A stretch of DNA of 64,000 nt from an uncultured Ruegeria sp. (lineage in GTDB: Bacteria; Pseudomonadota; Alphaproteobacteria; Rhodobacterales; Rhodobacteraceae): contig NZ_CANMQQ010000001.1 in the NCBI RefSeq assembly GCF_947500045.1, forward strand, positions 602,853 through 666,852. Direction: 5' to 3'. Positions 1-9,107 of this stretch are shown here, one piece after another; the stretch's first letter is position 1, and the number at the start of each line of letters is the position of its first letter. A program made the position numbers and the translations under genes. The notes below the pieces were generated by a model that saw only the letters and a program-made list of their open reading frames with translations, was not told the DNA's origin and made no database searches.

Positions 1-710
1 GGTTCGCCCTTTTGATAGCCACGACCTGGCTTCCACCCTTTCTTACGTAAGAAATTCGCAGTCGAGGCCAACGCGTCAGTCATGTTATAAAAGTCGACTT
101 GGCCGTCCCCGGTGGCGTCCACACCAAAGGCCAACGCGTTGCCGGGCAGGAACTGGGTATGACCCAGCTCGCCATGTTTTGCCCCTTTTGTCGCCATCGT
201 GAGGCTGCCCTGATCGACCAATTTCAACGCTCCAATGGCGTGCGGAACAAAGAACTCGGATCGGCGACAATCATAGGCCAATGTTGTGATTGCGGAAACA
301 ACCTGGCTGTCTCCCATGAAATTTCCAAAGCCTGTTTCCATGCCATGAATAGCAATCAGCACACCCGCCGGGACGCCGTATTGGCGTTCCAGCGCGGCGT
401 AAAATTGCGGATTGCGAGCTTTACGTTTGCGCCCTTGTGCAACGATGACGTCCGCCCCACGCACCTGCATGAACTTGTCTAATGAGTATTTGAAACTCTT
501 CTGATTGCGATCTGCAGCTATGGTACGCGTGGCGTATTGAGTTTGCGCCAATGCTTTCAGACCCTTCTTTTTGACACCCGCGCGTTTGGCTGTTTTGGCG
601 AAATCGGTTTTCCAGGCCTCAAATCCATTGCTGGTGTTGCCGCAGGGGGCAGACAATGCCATCGATGGCAAGAATATTGCGATAGCCGCATAGAAACTAA
701 TTCGAAGCAT
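1..710 (-). CDS. Lytic murein transglycosylase, MltB family (partial, 3' end outside window)
   Basis: About 236 residues are visible from an ATG at 710, and the frame stays open to base 1, so the C-terminus lies outside. The first 21 residues (MLRISFYAAIAIFLPSMALSA) form a signal peptide. MltB-type (SLT_2) motifs follow: IAIHGMETGFGNFMG, with the likely catalytic Glu125, then GELGHTQFLP, matching the family's G-x-x-G-x-x-QFxP segment. Such enzymes cleave the MurNAc-GlcNAc bond of peptidoglycan in the periplasm, leaving 1,6-anhydroMurNAc ends. A C-terminal peptidoglycan-binding domain is common but cannot be checked here. Confidence 0.88.
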   Translation of the reverse strand, partial: MLRISFYAAIAIFLPSMALSAPCGNTSNGFEAWKTDFAKTAKRAGVKKKGLKALAQTQYATRTIAADRNQKSFKYSLDKFMQVRGADVIVAQGRKRKARNPQFYAALERQYGVPAGVLIAIHGMETGFGNFMGDSQVVSAITTLAYDCRRSEFFVPHAIGALKLVDQGSLTMATKGAKHGELGHTQFLPGNALAFGVDATGDGQVDFYNMTDALASTANFLRKKGWKPGRGYQKGE

Positions 711-776
711 GGGTGAAATCCGGTGGTTGAATAATCACCGTCAGCCTACGCCCTGACTGACATCCCGCAAAGCAGT

Positions 777-1424
777 TTAATACAGGTCCAGTTCACCCGT
801 ACCTTTAAGGCTTTCAAACCACTCATCCGGAGTTTTGTCGATTTTGGCATGTTTAACCATCATCGCGTTCATATTGGGCAGATGAGAAGAATCCGGCCAG
901 TCGTCCGGTTGCCAAAGGTTTGAACGGATGATGCATTTTGGGCAATGTGCAAAGACGGTTTCGACGTGGATCAGTAGTGCCAGTTTAGGTGCGCGACCTC
1001 CGACAGCCATTTTTGAAAGCAGTTCAGGATCGGCGCATATCATTGCTGATCCACGCAGGCGCAGCGTCTCCATTTTACCGGGGACAAAGAAAATAACACT
1101 GACGCGCTGGTCTTTCAGGACGTTATGAAATGTGTCCAAGCGCTTGTTTCCCGGTCGATCCGGGATCGCAATCATATTGTCCGACAGAACCTGCACGAAC
1201 CCTTCGGGATCGCCCCGCGGAGAGATATCAAGGTGGCCGTCCGGGTTGGCCGAAGCGATCAGGCAGAATGAGGAGGTGCCGATGAATTCGCGGCACATCT
1301 CATCAAGTGCGGGTAATTCCTTGGCAACGATTTGGGGCAGTGGCTGGCCGCAAATTCGAACCAGCTCCTCTTCCGAGGTCACAAGATCTGAATATTCAGA
1401 AAACGGTGTTTCAATTGCGGGCAT
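777..1424 (-). CDS. Pyridoxamine 5'-phosphate oxidase-like FMN-binding protein
   Basis: The 215-residue protein has the split-barrel PPOX pattern: an N-terminal helix, then SSFCLIASANPDGHLDISPRGDP (about residues 51-73), a core ending in the RLDTFHNVL segment, and VSVIFFVPG. This matches the small PPOX-type flavoproteins that bind FMN or F420 rather than true PdxH, because the PdxH C-terminal substrate motif is missing. Substrate unknown. No signal peptide, so cytosolic. It stands alone between the transglycosylase and the glnA terminator and is probably its own transcription unit. Family is fairly sure, reaction is not. Confidence 0.75.
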   Translation of the reverse strand: MPAIETPFSEYSDLVTSEEELVRICGQPLPQIVAKELPALDEMCREFIGTSSFCLIASANPDGHLDISPRGDPEGFVQVLSDNMIAIPDRPGNKRLDTFHNVLKDQRVSVIFFVPGKMETLRLRGSAMICADPELLSKMAVGGRAPKLALLIHVETVFAHCPKCIIRSNLWQPDDWPDSSHLPNMNAMMVKHAKIDKTPDEWFESLKGTGELDLY

Positions 1425-1497
1425 GTGCTTTCTCCGCTGGGTACTGTGTCCCGAGTTTGGAAGATCATCCCTTATCCGTCAAATCTTGTGTGGCTGA

Positions 1498-1523
1498 CAA
1501 AAAAGGGCGCCCATTGGGCACCC
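1498..1523 (-). terminator. Rho-independent terminator of glnBA
   Basis: On the minus strand an 8-bp stem (GGGTGCCC/GGGCGCCC, one G-T pair) with loop AAT is followed directly by a run of T, seen on the plus strand as A's at 1499-1504. It lies 30 to 55 bases past the glnA stop codon. Confidence 0.8.
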
Positions 1524-1528
1524 TTGCG

Positions 1529-1549
1529 AGAATTTTCGTCGAAAATTCT
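1529..1549. repeat. Perfect AT-rich hairpin immediately after glnA
   Basis: Arms AGAATTTTC and GAAAATTCT are perfect 9-bp complements around a 3-base loop, four bases past the glnA stop. A near-identical hairpin lies after ftsB (44795-44815). It has no T tract of its own, so it may stabilise the mRNA 3' end or belong to a small dispersed repeat family. Confidence 0.65.
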
Positions 1550-1552
1550 TGA

Positions 1553-2959
1553 TCAGCAGCTGTAGTACATGCCGTATTCAACCGGGTGCGGCGTATGCTC
1601 GTAGGTTTCGACTTCTTCCATCTTCAGTGCGATGTAACCGTCGATCTGGTCTTTGGTGAACACGTCGCCCTGCAGTAGGAAGTCGTGATCGGATGCCAGC
1701 GCTTCCAGAGCTTCACGCAGGCTGCCGCAGACGGTTGGGATATCGGCCAGTTCTTCGGCGGGCAAATCGTACAGGTTCTTGTCCATGGCTTCACCAGGAT
1801 CGATCTTGTTCTTGATCCCGTCCAGTCCAGCCATCAGCAAAGCAGCAAAGCACAGATAGGGGTTGGCCGCTGGATCGGGGAAACGGGCCTCGACGCGCTT
1901 GGCCTTGGGGCTTTCGGTCCATGGAATACGAACGCAACCCGAACGGTTGCGGGCTGAATAGGCGCGCAGAACAGGGGCTTCAAAACCGGGGATCAGGCGC
2001 TTGTAGCTGTTGGTGGCCGGATTGGTGAAGGCGTTCAGGGTCTTGGCGTGTTTCAGGATGCCGCCGATGAAGTACAGTGCCTCATCCGACAGGTCCGCAT
2101 ATTTGTCGCCAGAAAACAGCGGTTTGCCATCTTTCCAGATCGACATGTTCACATGCATGCCGGTGCCGTTGTCGCCATAGATTGGCTTGGGCATGAAAGT
2201 AGCCGATTTTCCATAAGCGTGCGCCACGTTGTGGATCACATACTTGTACTTCTGCAGCTCATCCGCCTGTTTGGTCAGGCTGTCAAAGATCAGGCCCAGC
2301 TCGTGCTGGCACGACGCCACTTCGTGGTGGTGCTTGTCGACCTTCATGCCAAGGCGCTTCATGGTCGACAACATCTCGGAACGCAGATCCTGGGCTTCGT
2401 CGATTGGGTTGACCGGGAAGTAGCCACCCTTGACACCAGGGCGATGGCCCATGTTGCCCATCTCATACTCGGTATCGGTGTTCCACGACGCATCGGTCGC
2501 ATCAACTTCGAAAGATACCTTGTTGATAGTGTTCGAGAAACGGACGTCATCAAACAGGAAGAACTCGGCCTCTGGGCCCATATAGGCAACATCACCGATG
2601 CCCGAGGATTTCAGGTAAGCTTCGGCTTTCTGCGCAGTACCACGCGGGTCGCGGCTGTAGGCTTCACCGGTGTCGGGTTCAACGATCGAGCAGTGCAGGC
2701 ACAGCGTTTTTTCGGCATAGAACGGATCGATATAGGCCGAGGTGGTATCGGCGATCAGTTTCATGTCCGAGTTTTCGATCGACTTCCATCCCGCGATGGA
2801 CGAACCGTCGAACATGAAGCCTTCTTCCAGGAAGTCTTCGTCAACCAGATCGACGTCCACAGTTACATGCTGCAGCTTGCCACGCACGTCAGTGAAACGA
2901 ATATCGACATATGCAACGTCTTCTTCGCGGAGTGTCTTGAGCACTGCGTCTACGCTCAT
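1553..2959 (-). CDS. glnA: Glutamine synthetase type I
   Basis: This is the ATP-dependent glutamate-ammonia ligase, the main entry point for ammonium. Starting at the ATG at 2959, which has AAGGG just upstream, gives 468 residues, the usual GSI length; the longer reading from 2995 adds 12 poorly supported residues. Visible landmarks are the beta-grasp N-terminus ([13 protein letters not shown]), [12 protein letters not shown], the metal/glutamate-binding [23 protein letters not shown], the NRSGCVRIP loop, and the adenylylation loop NLYDLPAEE with its tyrosine, which marks the GlnE-regulated subtype. It follows glnB by 42 bases, the classical alphaproteobacterial glnBA operon under nitrogen control. 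Confidence 0.97.
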   Translation of the reverse strand: MSVDAVLKTLREEDVAYVDIRFTDVRGKLQHVTVDVDLVDEDFLEEGFMFDGSSIAGWKSIENSDMKLIADTTSAYIDPFYAEKTLCLHCSIVEPDTGEAYSRDPRGTAQKAEAYLKSSGIGDVAYMGPEAEFFLFDDVRFSNTINKVSFEVDATDASWNTDTEYEMGNMGHRPGVKGGYFPVNPIDEAQDLRSEMLSTMKRLGMKVDKHHHEVASCQHELGLIFDSLTKQADELQKYKYVIHNVAHAYGKSATFMPKPIYGDNGTGMHVNMSIWKDGKPLFSGDKYADLSDEALYFIGGILKHAKTLNAFTNPATNSYKRLIPGFEAPVLRAYSARNRSGCVRIPWTESPKAKRVEARFPDPAANPYLCFAALLMAGLDGIKNKIDPGEAMDKNLYDLPAEELADIPTVCGSLREALEALASDHDFLLQGDVFTKDQIDGYIALKMEEVETYEHTPHPVEYGMYYSC

Positions 2960-3001
2960 TCCCTTGGTCCTTCTGATGGATGTGTTTGTATTCAATTAGA
3001 A

Positions 3002-3346
<345 letters not shown>

Positions 3347-3448
3347 TCACCTTGCATGGTTGTCTTGATGGCACTGATCACGTCTAAGATTGTGCGGCAA
3401 TCCGATAGCTGTGTTGGTGGGCGCCAGATGCGGGGAAAGCGAGCTATG

Positions 3449-3463
3449 GATCAATTTTTGATC
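3449..3463. promoter_or_regulatory. Perfect inverted repeat between glnB and the NAD(P)HX repair gene
   Basis: GATCAA-TTT-TTGATC is a perfect 6-bp inverted repeat with a 3-base centre, in the 169-base divergent gap between glnB (start 3340, minus) and the gene at 3510 (plus). It is 46 bases before the plus-strand gene, where an operator or short 5' hairpin could sit. No named regulator is proposed. Confidence 0.35.
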
Positions 3464-3509
3464 GCATTGCACAAAAAGTAATCAAAATGGAATCGTCCGA
3501 GGGGTTGAG

Positions 3510-5102
3510 ATGACGAAACTGCTGACTGCTGGGCAAATGCGTACCATCGAACAGGCTGCAATCAAGTCTGGGCAAGCAACGGGCCTTGAGCTGATGGAGC
3601 GCGCCGGAGAAGGTGTCGTTGCTGCGGTTTTGGAAGAATGGCCGGAACTGGCAGAAAGCTCTGGCCGTGCGGTGGTTCTATGCGGTCCTGGTAACAACGG
3701 CGGCGACGGTTTCGTGGTCGCGCGGTTGTTGCGAGGGCAGGGGTGGCAGGTCGAGGTGTTTCTGTATGGCGATCCCACCAATCTGCCACCGGATGCGCGG
3801 GTGAACTATGACCGATGGGAGGGGCCAACACACAGTGTGGCCGATTTTGGCCGGACGGAATTTCAGCATCCGAACCTTTCCATTGATGCGCTGTTTGGCA
3901 CCGGGTTGGCGCGACCGATCGAAGATCCTGCAGTGTGGGAATACCTTTGGGCGCATGATGATGCAGCAGACGCGTGGGAAATGCGCAGACATGGCTGCGG
4001 TACAGATATCGCTCCGCCACGCACTGTCGCAATTGATCTGCCGTCGGGTCTTTGTTCAGACTCGGGCAAAGTTCTTGGCGGCGCGTTTCCGCAGCATGGT
4101 CGCCGGTGCGCGCGTTCCGCCCTGACGGTCTCGTTTCACGCACGCAAGCTTGGGCATATTCTGAGCGACGGTCCATCCTATTGCGGTCGGCTGATCGTGA
4201 AAGATATCGGACTGGACCCCAAGGCTGACGGTACAGAAGTGGCAAGTTTGGTAGCACGGCCAGCTAGCCTCAGCCTCAGCAAGAGTGACCCTGACCACAA
4301 GTATTCGTATGGACACGCCTTTGTCCTGACAGGTGGCGTTGGAAAAACCGGGGCCGCACGGTTGGCAGCCCGCGCAGCATTGCGAATAGGTGCAGGGCTG
4401 GTGACGCTGGGCGCACCACCCGCAGCACAGATGGAGGTCGCGGGCCAGATCACCGCGCTAATGCTGCAGCGGGTCGATGCGGGTGATGAATTATCCGATT
4501 TACTGCAGGATGAGCGGTTGAATTCGCTTTGTCTTGGACCCGGCTTGGGGTTGGTGCGTTCGCGGGAACTGGTGCCCGTCGCGTTGGCGTCAAAGCGCCG
4601 AACTGTTCTGGATGCAGATGCGATTTCGGCGTTTGCCGATCAACCCGCCGAACTGCTGGATGTGTTGCATGACAAATGTGTTCTGACACCGCACGGAGGC
4701 GAGTTCGCCCGTTTGTTCCCTGATATTGCTGAAAAGCTAAATGAGAACCCGGCAAAGGGCCCAGCCTTTTCCAAGGTGGATGCAACCCGTAAAGCGGCGG
4801 AACGGGCAGGGTGTTGCGTGCTGTTCAAAGGTCCTGACACGGTTATCGCAGCGCCGGGCGGGCAATGCTCGGTCAGTTCTGCCCGATATGAACGCGCAGC
4901 GCCGTGGCTGGCGACAGCCGGATCAGGCGATGTTTTGGCCGGGTTTATCACCGGATTGCTTGCCCGCGGTTTCGAACCGTTTCAGGCGGCGGAAACGGCA
5001 GCCTGGTTGCATGTGGAATGCGCGCGGAACTTTGGGCCCGGGTTGATTGCCGAAGATTTGGCAGATCAATTGCCAGCAGTATTTCGGCAGATTGGCAGTT
5101 AA
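3510..5102 (+). CDS. nnr: Bifunctional NAD(P)H-hydrate epimerase / ADP-dependent dehydratase
   Basis: Repairs damaged NAD(P)HX: the N-terminal YjeF_N domain epimerises the hydrate and the C-terminal ribokinase-like domain dehydrates it using ADP. At 530 residues it has the normal bacterial fused length. The N-terminal half (1 to about 230) carries CGPGNNGGDGFVVARLL (NNGGDG at 62-67), DALFGTGL and AIDLPSGLCSD. The C-terminal half carries the GGVGKTGAARLAARAALRIGAGLVTL segment, LTPHGGEFARLF and the ATAGSGDVLAGFITG loop. The ATG at 3510 has GAGGGG seven bases upstream. Transcribed divergently from glnB. Confidence 0.94.
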   Translation: MTKLLTAGQMRTIEQAAIKSGQATGLELMERAGEGVVAAVLEEWPELAESSGRAVVLCGPGNNGGDGFVVARLLRGQGWQVEVFLYGDPTNLPPDARVNYDRWEGPTHSVADFGRTEFQHPNLSIDALFGTGLARPIEDPAVWEYLWAHDDAADAWEMRRHGCGTDIAPPRTVAIDLPSGLCSDSGKVLGGAFPQHGRRCARSALTVSFHARKLGHILSDGPSYCGRLIVKDIGLDPKADGTEVASLVARPASLSLSKSDPDHKYSYGHAFVLTGGVGKTGAARLAARAALRIGAGLVTLGAPPAAQMEVAGQITALMLQRVDAGDELSDLLQDERLNSLCLGPGLGLVRSRELVPVALASKRRTVLDADAISAFADQPAELLDVLHDKCVLTPHGGEFARLFPDIAEKLNENPAKGPAFSKVDATRKAAERAGCCVLFKGPDTVIAAPGGQCSVSSARYERAAPWLATAGSGDVLAGFITGLLARGFEPFQAAETAAWLHVECARNFGPGLIAEDLADQLPAVFRQIGS

Positions 5103-5205
5103 TGACCGATTGCTACCAAGACTGGCGAATTTGCGCTGCTGAGTGCAGCGCAAAACGCATAGCGGAAGTTTGCAGAATGCAACGGTCAGAGCGGTAGTTT
5201 TCTTG

Positions 5206-5211
5206 TATAAT
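5206..5211 (+). promoter_or_regulatory. Candidate -10 box for the porin gene
   Basis: A perfect TATAAT lies 184 bases before the porin start codon in the 292-base gap after the NAD(P)HX repair gene. No good -35 box sits 17 bases further up (CGGTCA at best), so it would be weak or activator-dependent. A long leader is common for outer-membrane porins. The rest of the gap has only a short imperfect inverted repeat, GAGTC/GACTC, around 5215. Confidence 0.35.
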
Positions 5212-5394
5212 CAATAGAGTCGCTTTTTGAGACTCAGTTAATGGATCGAAATTCATATTGAATTCTTGATCTCGACTTAATGCTCTGTGGCGAAAAGCAA
5301 TGAATATGGAACTTGGTCCGGTATCTCGGGAAACGCAGGATCCGGTGAATAGTTGAGCAGTATCAAACTCGTAAAACCATCCACGGTGAATAAT

Positions 5395-6519
5395 ATGACA
5401 GTGAATTTCAAACTGACTTCAATGGCAACGGTACTGGCTGCGTCAACCGCACTGCCTGCCGCCGCTGAACTGAAATACGAAAACAATACGGGCGGTTATG
5501 TGCTGCTTTATGGACAGCTGAACCCGGCCTTGATCTCGGTCGACGACGGAGAAGACACTGAGACCCGTGTGCTGGACAACGACCTTTCGAACAGTCGGGT
5601 CGGACTGGAATTGTTCCAGCCATTTGGCAACAATGATTTCACGTTCCGTCTGGAGACCGGACTGGGCCTGCCGAATTCAAGCGAGTGGAACCAGTTGGGA
5701 ACTGATTTCAGCGGCTGGACCCGTGAAGATATCCGTCACGCCGATTTTGCATTGGCAGGTGACTGGGGTAAATTCTCGGCTGGTCAGGGTAGCATGGTAT
5801 CGGATGGCGCTGCCGAAGCGGACCTGTCCTATGTTGGGACCGCACTCTATTCCTTCACCAATGACGAGAATGGCGGTTTTTTCTACCGTGGCACCGACGG
5901 TCTTCTGAGTGATATCACCGTTGGAGATTCCAGCAGCAACTTTGACGGGGGGCGCCGAGGTCGCGTTCGCTATGACACGCCTGAGTTCAGCGGATTCAAG
6001 GCCGGGATCGCATATGGTCAGAATATCCTGTCCAGCGACGATGACGACGACTACTACGACATCGGTTTGAGGTATAACAACACCTTCGGTGGCGGGGTCG
6101 AGTTTGCTGCGGCATTGGCATATGCCGTTCGCTCGGCTGACGATGGATCGGGAGATCGCAAAGACACAATCGGGTCGGCCTCGGTTCTGCTGCAAAGTGG
6201 TCTGAGCTTTACCGTTGCAGCAGGCACGCGCGATAACGATGCGGATGGCGCATCTGATCCGAACTACTTCTACGGCAAGATCGCTTATGAGGACCAGTGG
6301 TTATCCTGGGGTAAAACCGGCATCGGGATCGACTACTACTCGGGCTCGGATTTTGAGAACGATGGCTCAAGCACAGATGCGTGGGGTATCGCCGTTGTTC
6401 AGCGTATCGACAGCATCAATACCGATGCCTACCTGAAATACCGTAATCACGACTTCGAAGACGGTGCCTCGTTCGACAACAACGAAGCCTGGGTGCTGGG
6501 TGCCCGCTGGAGGTTCTGA
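5395..6519 (+). CDS. Outer-membrane porin
   Basis: A 374-residue Gram-negative porin (Porin_4 type) expected to form a trimeric 16-strand beta barrel for passive diffusion of small solutes. The ATG at 5395 gives a clean signal peptide (MTVNFKLTSMATVLAASTALPAAA); an upstream TTG at 5353 is open but would spoil it. After cleavage the sequence alternates beta strands with Asp/Asn-rich loops, for instance around DDDDDYYDIGLRY, and ends WVLGARWRF, the C-terminal aromatic signal read by the BAM complex. Expressed alone between two terminator-bounded units. Substrate preference cannot be inferred. Confidence 0.92.
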   Translation: MTVNFKLTSMATVLAASTALPAAAELKYENNTGGYVLLYGQLNPALISVDDGEDTETRVLDNDLSNSRVGLELFQPFGNNDFTFRLETGLGLPNSSEWNQLGTDFSGWTREDIRHADFALAGDWGKFSAGQGSMVSDGAAEADLSYVGTALYSFTNDENGGFFYRGTDGLLSDITVGDSSSNFDGGRRGRVRYDTPEFSGFKAGIAYGQNILSSDDDDDYYDIGLRYNNTFGGGVEFAAALAYAVRSADDGSGDRKDTIGSASVLLQSGLSFTVAAGTRDNDADGASDPNYFYGKIAYEDQWLSWGKTGIGIDYYSGSDFENDGSSTDAWGIAVVQRIDSINTDAYLKYRNHDFEDGASFDNNEAWVLGARWRF

Positions 6520-6541
6520 TTTCGTCTTACTTTGCTAATCA

Positions 6542-6571
6542 AACGCCCCGGCTTGCACCGGGGCGTTTTTT
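6542..6571 (+). terminator. Rho-independent terminator of the porin gene
   Basis: Arms AACGCCCCGG and CCGGGGCGTT (10 bp, perfect) around CTTGCA, running into six T's. Starts 23 bases after the porin stop codon. Confidence 0.92.
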
Positions 6572-6704
6572 CGTCCGGAAGATGGGCAAAACCGGGCTGA
6601 AAGGGCCATTGCCTCTTGCACGCGGGCGGCAGGGCAAATAGAAGGCGTCAAATTTGCCCGGCGCGCCCGTTTTGCGCGCCCCGAATCCTATGGGGACTAC
6701 CAAA

Positions 6705-8036
6705 ATGCAGGTTACCGAGACGCTGAACGAAGGTCTGAAACGCGGCTACAACATCGTAGTGACCGCGGCCGAGCTGGACGACAAGGTTAACGAAAAGCTT
6801 ACCGAAGCACAGCCCGAAGTTGAGATGAAGGGTTTCCGCAAGGGCAAGGTGCCGATGGCACTGCTGAAAAAGCAGTTTGGCCAGCGCCTGCTTGGTGAAG
6901 CGATGCAGGAAACCATCGACGGTGCGATGAACAAGCACTTTGAAGACAGCGGTGATCGTCCGGCCCTGCAGCCTGAGGTCAAGATGACCAACGAGGACTG
7001 GAAAGAAGGCGACGACGTTGAAGTCGAGATGTCTTATGAGGCATTGCCTGCGATCCCCGAGGTTGACCTGAAATCGGTCGAGCTGGAGAAGCTGGTAGTC
7101 AAAGCCGATGACGCAGCCGTAGAAGAAGCGCTGAACAATCTGGCCGAGACCGCGCAGAACTTCAAAGCGCGCCGCAAGGGTTCGAAAGCCAAAGACGGCG
7201 ACCAGATCGTGTTCGATTTTGTTGGTAAAGTTGACGGCGAAGAATTCGAAGGTGGTTCGGCGGAAGATTACCCGCTGGTTCTGGGCTCCAACAGCTTTAT
7301 CCCCGGCTTTGAAGAGCAACTGGTTGGCGCGAAAGCCGAGGAAGAAAAAGACGTAAACGTCACCTTCCCGGAAGAGTATGGTGCCGAGCATCTAGCCGGT
7401 AAAGACGCCGTGTTCACCTGCACCATCAAAGAGGTGAAAGAACCGGTTGCAGCCGAGGTTGACGATGAGCTGGCAACGAAATTCGGTGCTGAAGATCTGA
7501 CCGCGTTGAAAACTCAGATCGCTGAGCGTCTGGAAGCCGAATATGCCGGCGCATCGCGCGCGGTCATGAAGCGTGCTTTGCTGGACGCACTGGACGAGAA
7601 GGTTTCGTTCGACCTGCCGCCGTCACTGGTTGAGGCCGAAGCCAAGCAGATTGCACATCAGCTGTGGCACGAAGAAAACCCGGAGGTCGAAGGCCACGAT
7701 CACGATCCGATCGAGCCCACCGATGAACACAATAAACTGGCCGAGCGCCGCGTACGTTTGGGCCTGCTGCTGGCAGAGCTGGGCCAGAAGGCCGAGGTTG
7801 AAGTATCTGACGCCGAGATGACGCAGGCGATCATGAACCAGGCGCGTCAGTATCCGGGACAGGAACGCCAGTTCTTCGAGTTCGTGCAGCAGAACGCTCA
7901 GATGCAGCAGCAGCTGCGTGCGCCGATTTTTGAAGACAAGGTTGTTGACTACATCGTCGAGCTGGCCCAGGTCGCAGACAAAGAAGTCAACAAAGACGAT
8001 CTGCAAAAAGCCGTTGAGGCACTGGAAGAGGAATAA
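6705..8036 (+). CDS. tig: Trigger factor (ribosome-associated chaperone, PPIase)
   Basis: Binds ribosomal protein L23 at the exit tunnel and shields nascent chains. From the ATG at 6705 the protein is 443 residues; the frame is open upstream to 6654, but MQVTETL is the standard N-terminus. The ribosome-docking signature GFRKGKVP is at 43-50. The FKBP-type PPIase domain follows (about 150-240, with [20 protein letters not shown] and [20 protein letters not shown]), then the helical C-terminal chaperone arms. A short His/Asp stretch ([10 protein letters not shown]) near residue 330 is unusual and could bind metal. No clp genes follow, unlike in many bacteria; luxI converges on it instead. Confidence 0.96.
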   Translation: MQVTETLNEGLKRGYNIVVTAAELDDKVNEKLTEAQPEVEMKGFRKGKVPMALLKKQFGQRLLGEAMQETIDGAMNKHFEDSGDRPALQPEVKMTNEDWKEGDDVEVEMSYEALPAIPEVDLKSVELEKLVVKADDAAVEEALNNLAETAQNFKARRKGSKAKDGDQIVFDFVGKVDGEEFEGGSAEDYPLVLGSNSFIPGFEEQLVGAKAEEEKDVNVTFPEEYGAEHLAGKDAVFTCTIKEVKEPVAAEVDDELATKFGAEDLTALKTQIAERLEAEYAGASRAVMKRALLDALDEKVSFDLPPSLVEAEAKQIAHQLWHEENPEVEGHDHDPIEPTDEHNKLAERRVRLGLLLAELGQKAEVEVSDAEMTQAIMNQARQYPGQERQFFEFVQQNAQMQQQLRAPIFEDKVVDYIVELAQVADKEVNKDDLQKAVEALEEE

Positions 8037-8066
8037 TCCTCTTCCTTCCCCCCTGCTTGGGGTCAT

Positions 8067-8102
8067 AAAAAAGCGGAGCCGCCTAGAATTAGACGGCTCC
8101 GC
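8067..8102 (-). terminator. Rho-independent terminator of luxI
   Basis: Stem GCGGAGCCG/CGGCTCCGC, extended inside by CTA/TAG, sits 32 bases past the luxI stop. The six A's at 8067-8072 become the T tract on the minus strand. The plus side lacks a T tract, so it serves luxI rather than tig. Confidence 0.85.
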
Positions 8103-8133
8103 ATGGGTGGCTTTGTGCTATGAGGTGAGGGGG

Positions 8134-8988
8134 TCAGGCCTCATGAGCAAAAGCACGGGGGGTCTGTAACAGAGCGGTCTTTTGCTCTGGTGTAAATGTG
8201 TCTGACAGGGCCTCGATCAGTTTCAGAACTGCCTGTCTTTCCTCTTCCGTCTTGGCCGAACTCATCTGTTCGACAAAGTATTTCTCAAGATCGGTAAGCG
8301 GTTTGTGGTCGCGGTTTGCAGGGCTGAGTGTTGCGGCCTTTTTGGCCTCGAACATCTCCAGTGCTTCTTCTTCCTCGATAAAGACATCGTGCCGGATGTC
8401 CGCGAATTCGCGAAGGCCCGAAATTCGTTCTTCAGAGCAATCCAGCAAGGCCGCCATGGCCGGGACTTTACCCATTGGAACGGTTTGGCCCACATAGTCG
8501 TAAGGAGCACAGTTCGAGCGTTTGAGGACGCGGTTCATAACCGGGTCAATCACGGTGATGATATCCTGAATACCGGCGTTGCGGCAGTACTCCAGGGAAC
8601 CGATCATGAGCTCACAGGTCGCATAAGAGACGGAATTCTTTTCTTTACCGCGCGTCAGGCGCTGCGTGTCGACGCAAAAGCGGGTGGATTCCCACATGGT
8701 CGCGCTGCGCATCGGTGCCTCACCGCACAGAATATCCGAGAACACATCCGAAAGCATGTGCGGTCCGGTGGTCTGGAGTGCGCGTACTGCGGCCACGACG
8801 TTCCCCTCGTCGTCGAGACCGATTACATACGCTGGATCCAAGTGATCGAACTGGTCGATTTCCTTGCCGTCTTCTATGTTGACGTCCCATCCAAGTCGCC
8901 CGCCAAAAACCCGAGCGCGCAGTTCGAACATATCGTCAAGTACTTCCCCGAACAGATGTCTGTTCAGTCCATCAACTACCAAAATCAT
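8134..8988 (-). CDS. Acyl-homoserine-lactone synthase, long LuxI type
   Basis: Makes N-acyl-homoserine lactone signals from S-adenosylmethionine and acyl-ACP (or acyl-CoA). All LuxI hallmark residues are in place within one position of the consensus: Arg24, Phe28, Trp34, Asp45, Asp48, Arg69, Phe83, Glu100 and Arg103 (WESTRF). The protein is 284 residues, against about 200-220 for typical LuxI. The extra 70 or so C-terminal residues are charged and helical and match no domain I know. Similar long synthases are known from Ruegeria sponge symbionts (SsbI/SscI type). The start has an excellent site, AAGGGGG five bases before ATG. Lies downstream of luxR on the same strand. Confidence 0.93.
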   Translation of the reverse strand: MILVVDGLNRHLFGEVLDDMFELRARVFGGRLGWDVNIEDGKEIDQFDHLDPAYVIGLDDEGNVVAAVRALQTTGPHMLSDVFSDILCGEAPMRSATMWESTRFCVDTQRLTRGKEKNSVSYATCELMIGSLEYCRNAGIQDIITVIDPVMNRVLKRSNCAPYDYVGQTVPMGKVPAMAALLDCSEERISGLREFADIRHDVFIEEEEALEMFEAKKAATLSPANRDHKPLTDLEKYFVEQMSSAKTEEERQAVLKLIEALSDTFTPEQKTALLQTPRAFAHEA

Positions 8989-9000
8989 GTTAACCCCCTT

Positions 9001-9033
9001 CGAGTAATCTGTCTGTGGATAAGACGTTACTCG
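9001..9033 (-). promoter_or_regulatory. Hairpin in the luxI leader
   Basis: CGAGTAA (9001-9007) pairs perfectly with TTACTCG (9027-9033), and inside it GTCT (9011-9014) pairs with AGAC (9022-9025). On the minus strand the structure ends right at the luxI ribosome-binding site. It could be an operator or a translational control hairpin. Confidence 0.45.
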
Positions 9034-9049
9034 GATTCGAGGGCGAATC
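9034..9049. promoter_or_regulatory. 16-bp inverted repeat in the luxR-luxI gap (lux-box candidate)
   Basis: GATTCG-AGGG-CGAATC is a perfect inverted repeat, 46 to 61 bases upstream of the luxI start. Lux boxes are 18-20 bp inverted repeats placed like this before autoinduced luxI genes. The sequence differs from the Vibrio consensus, so binding by the neighbouring LuxR protein is inference. Confidence 0.45.
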
Positions 9050-9107
9050 TATTGGGGGTTTCCCGTAATATTGGCTTTTTTAGGACGAAAATTGAGGGGA
9101 TTTTGCT

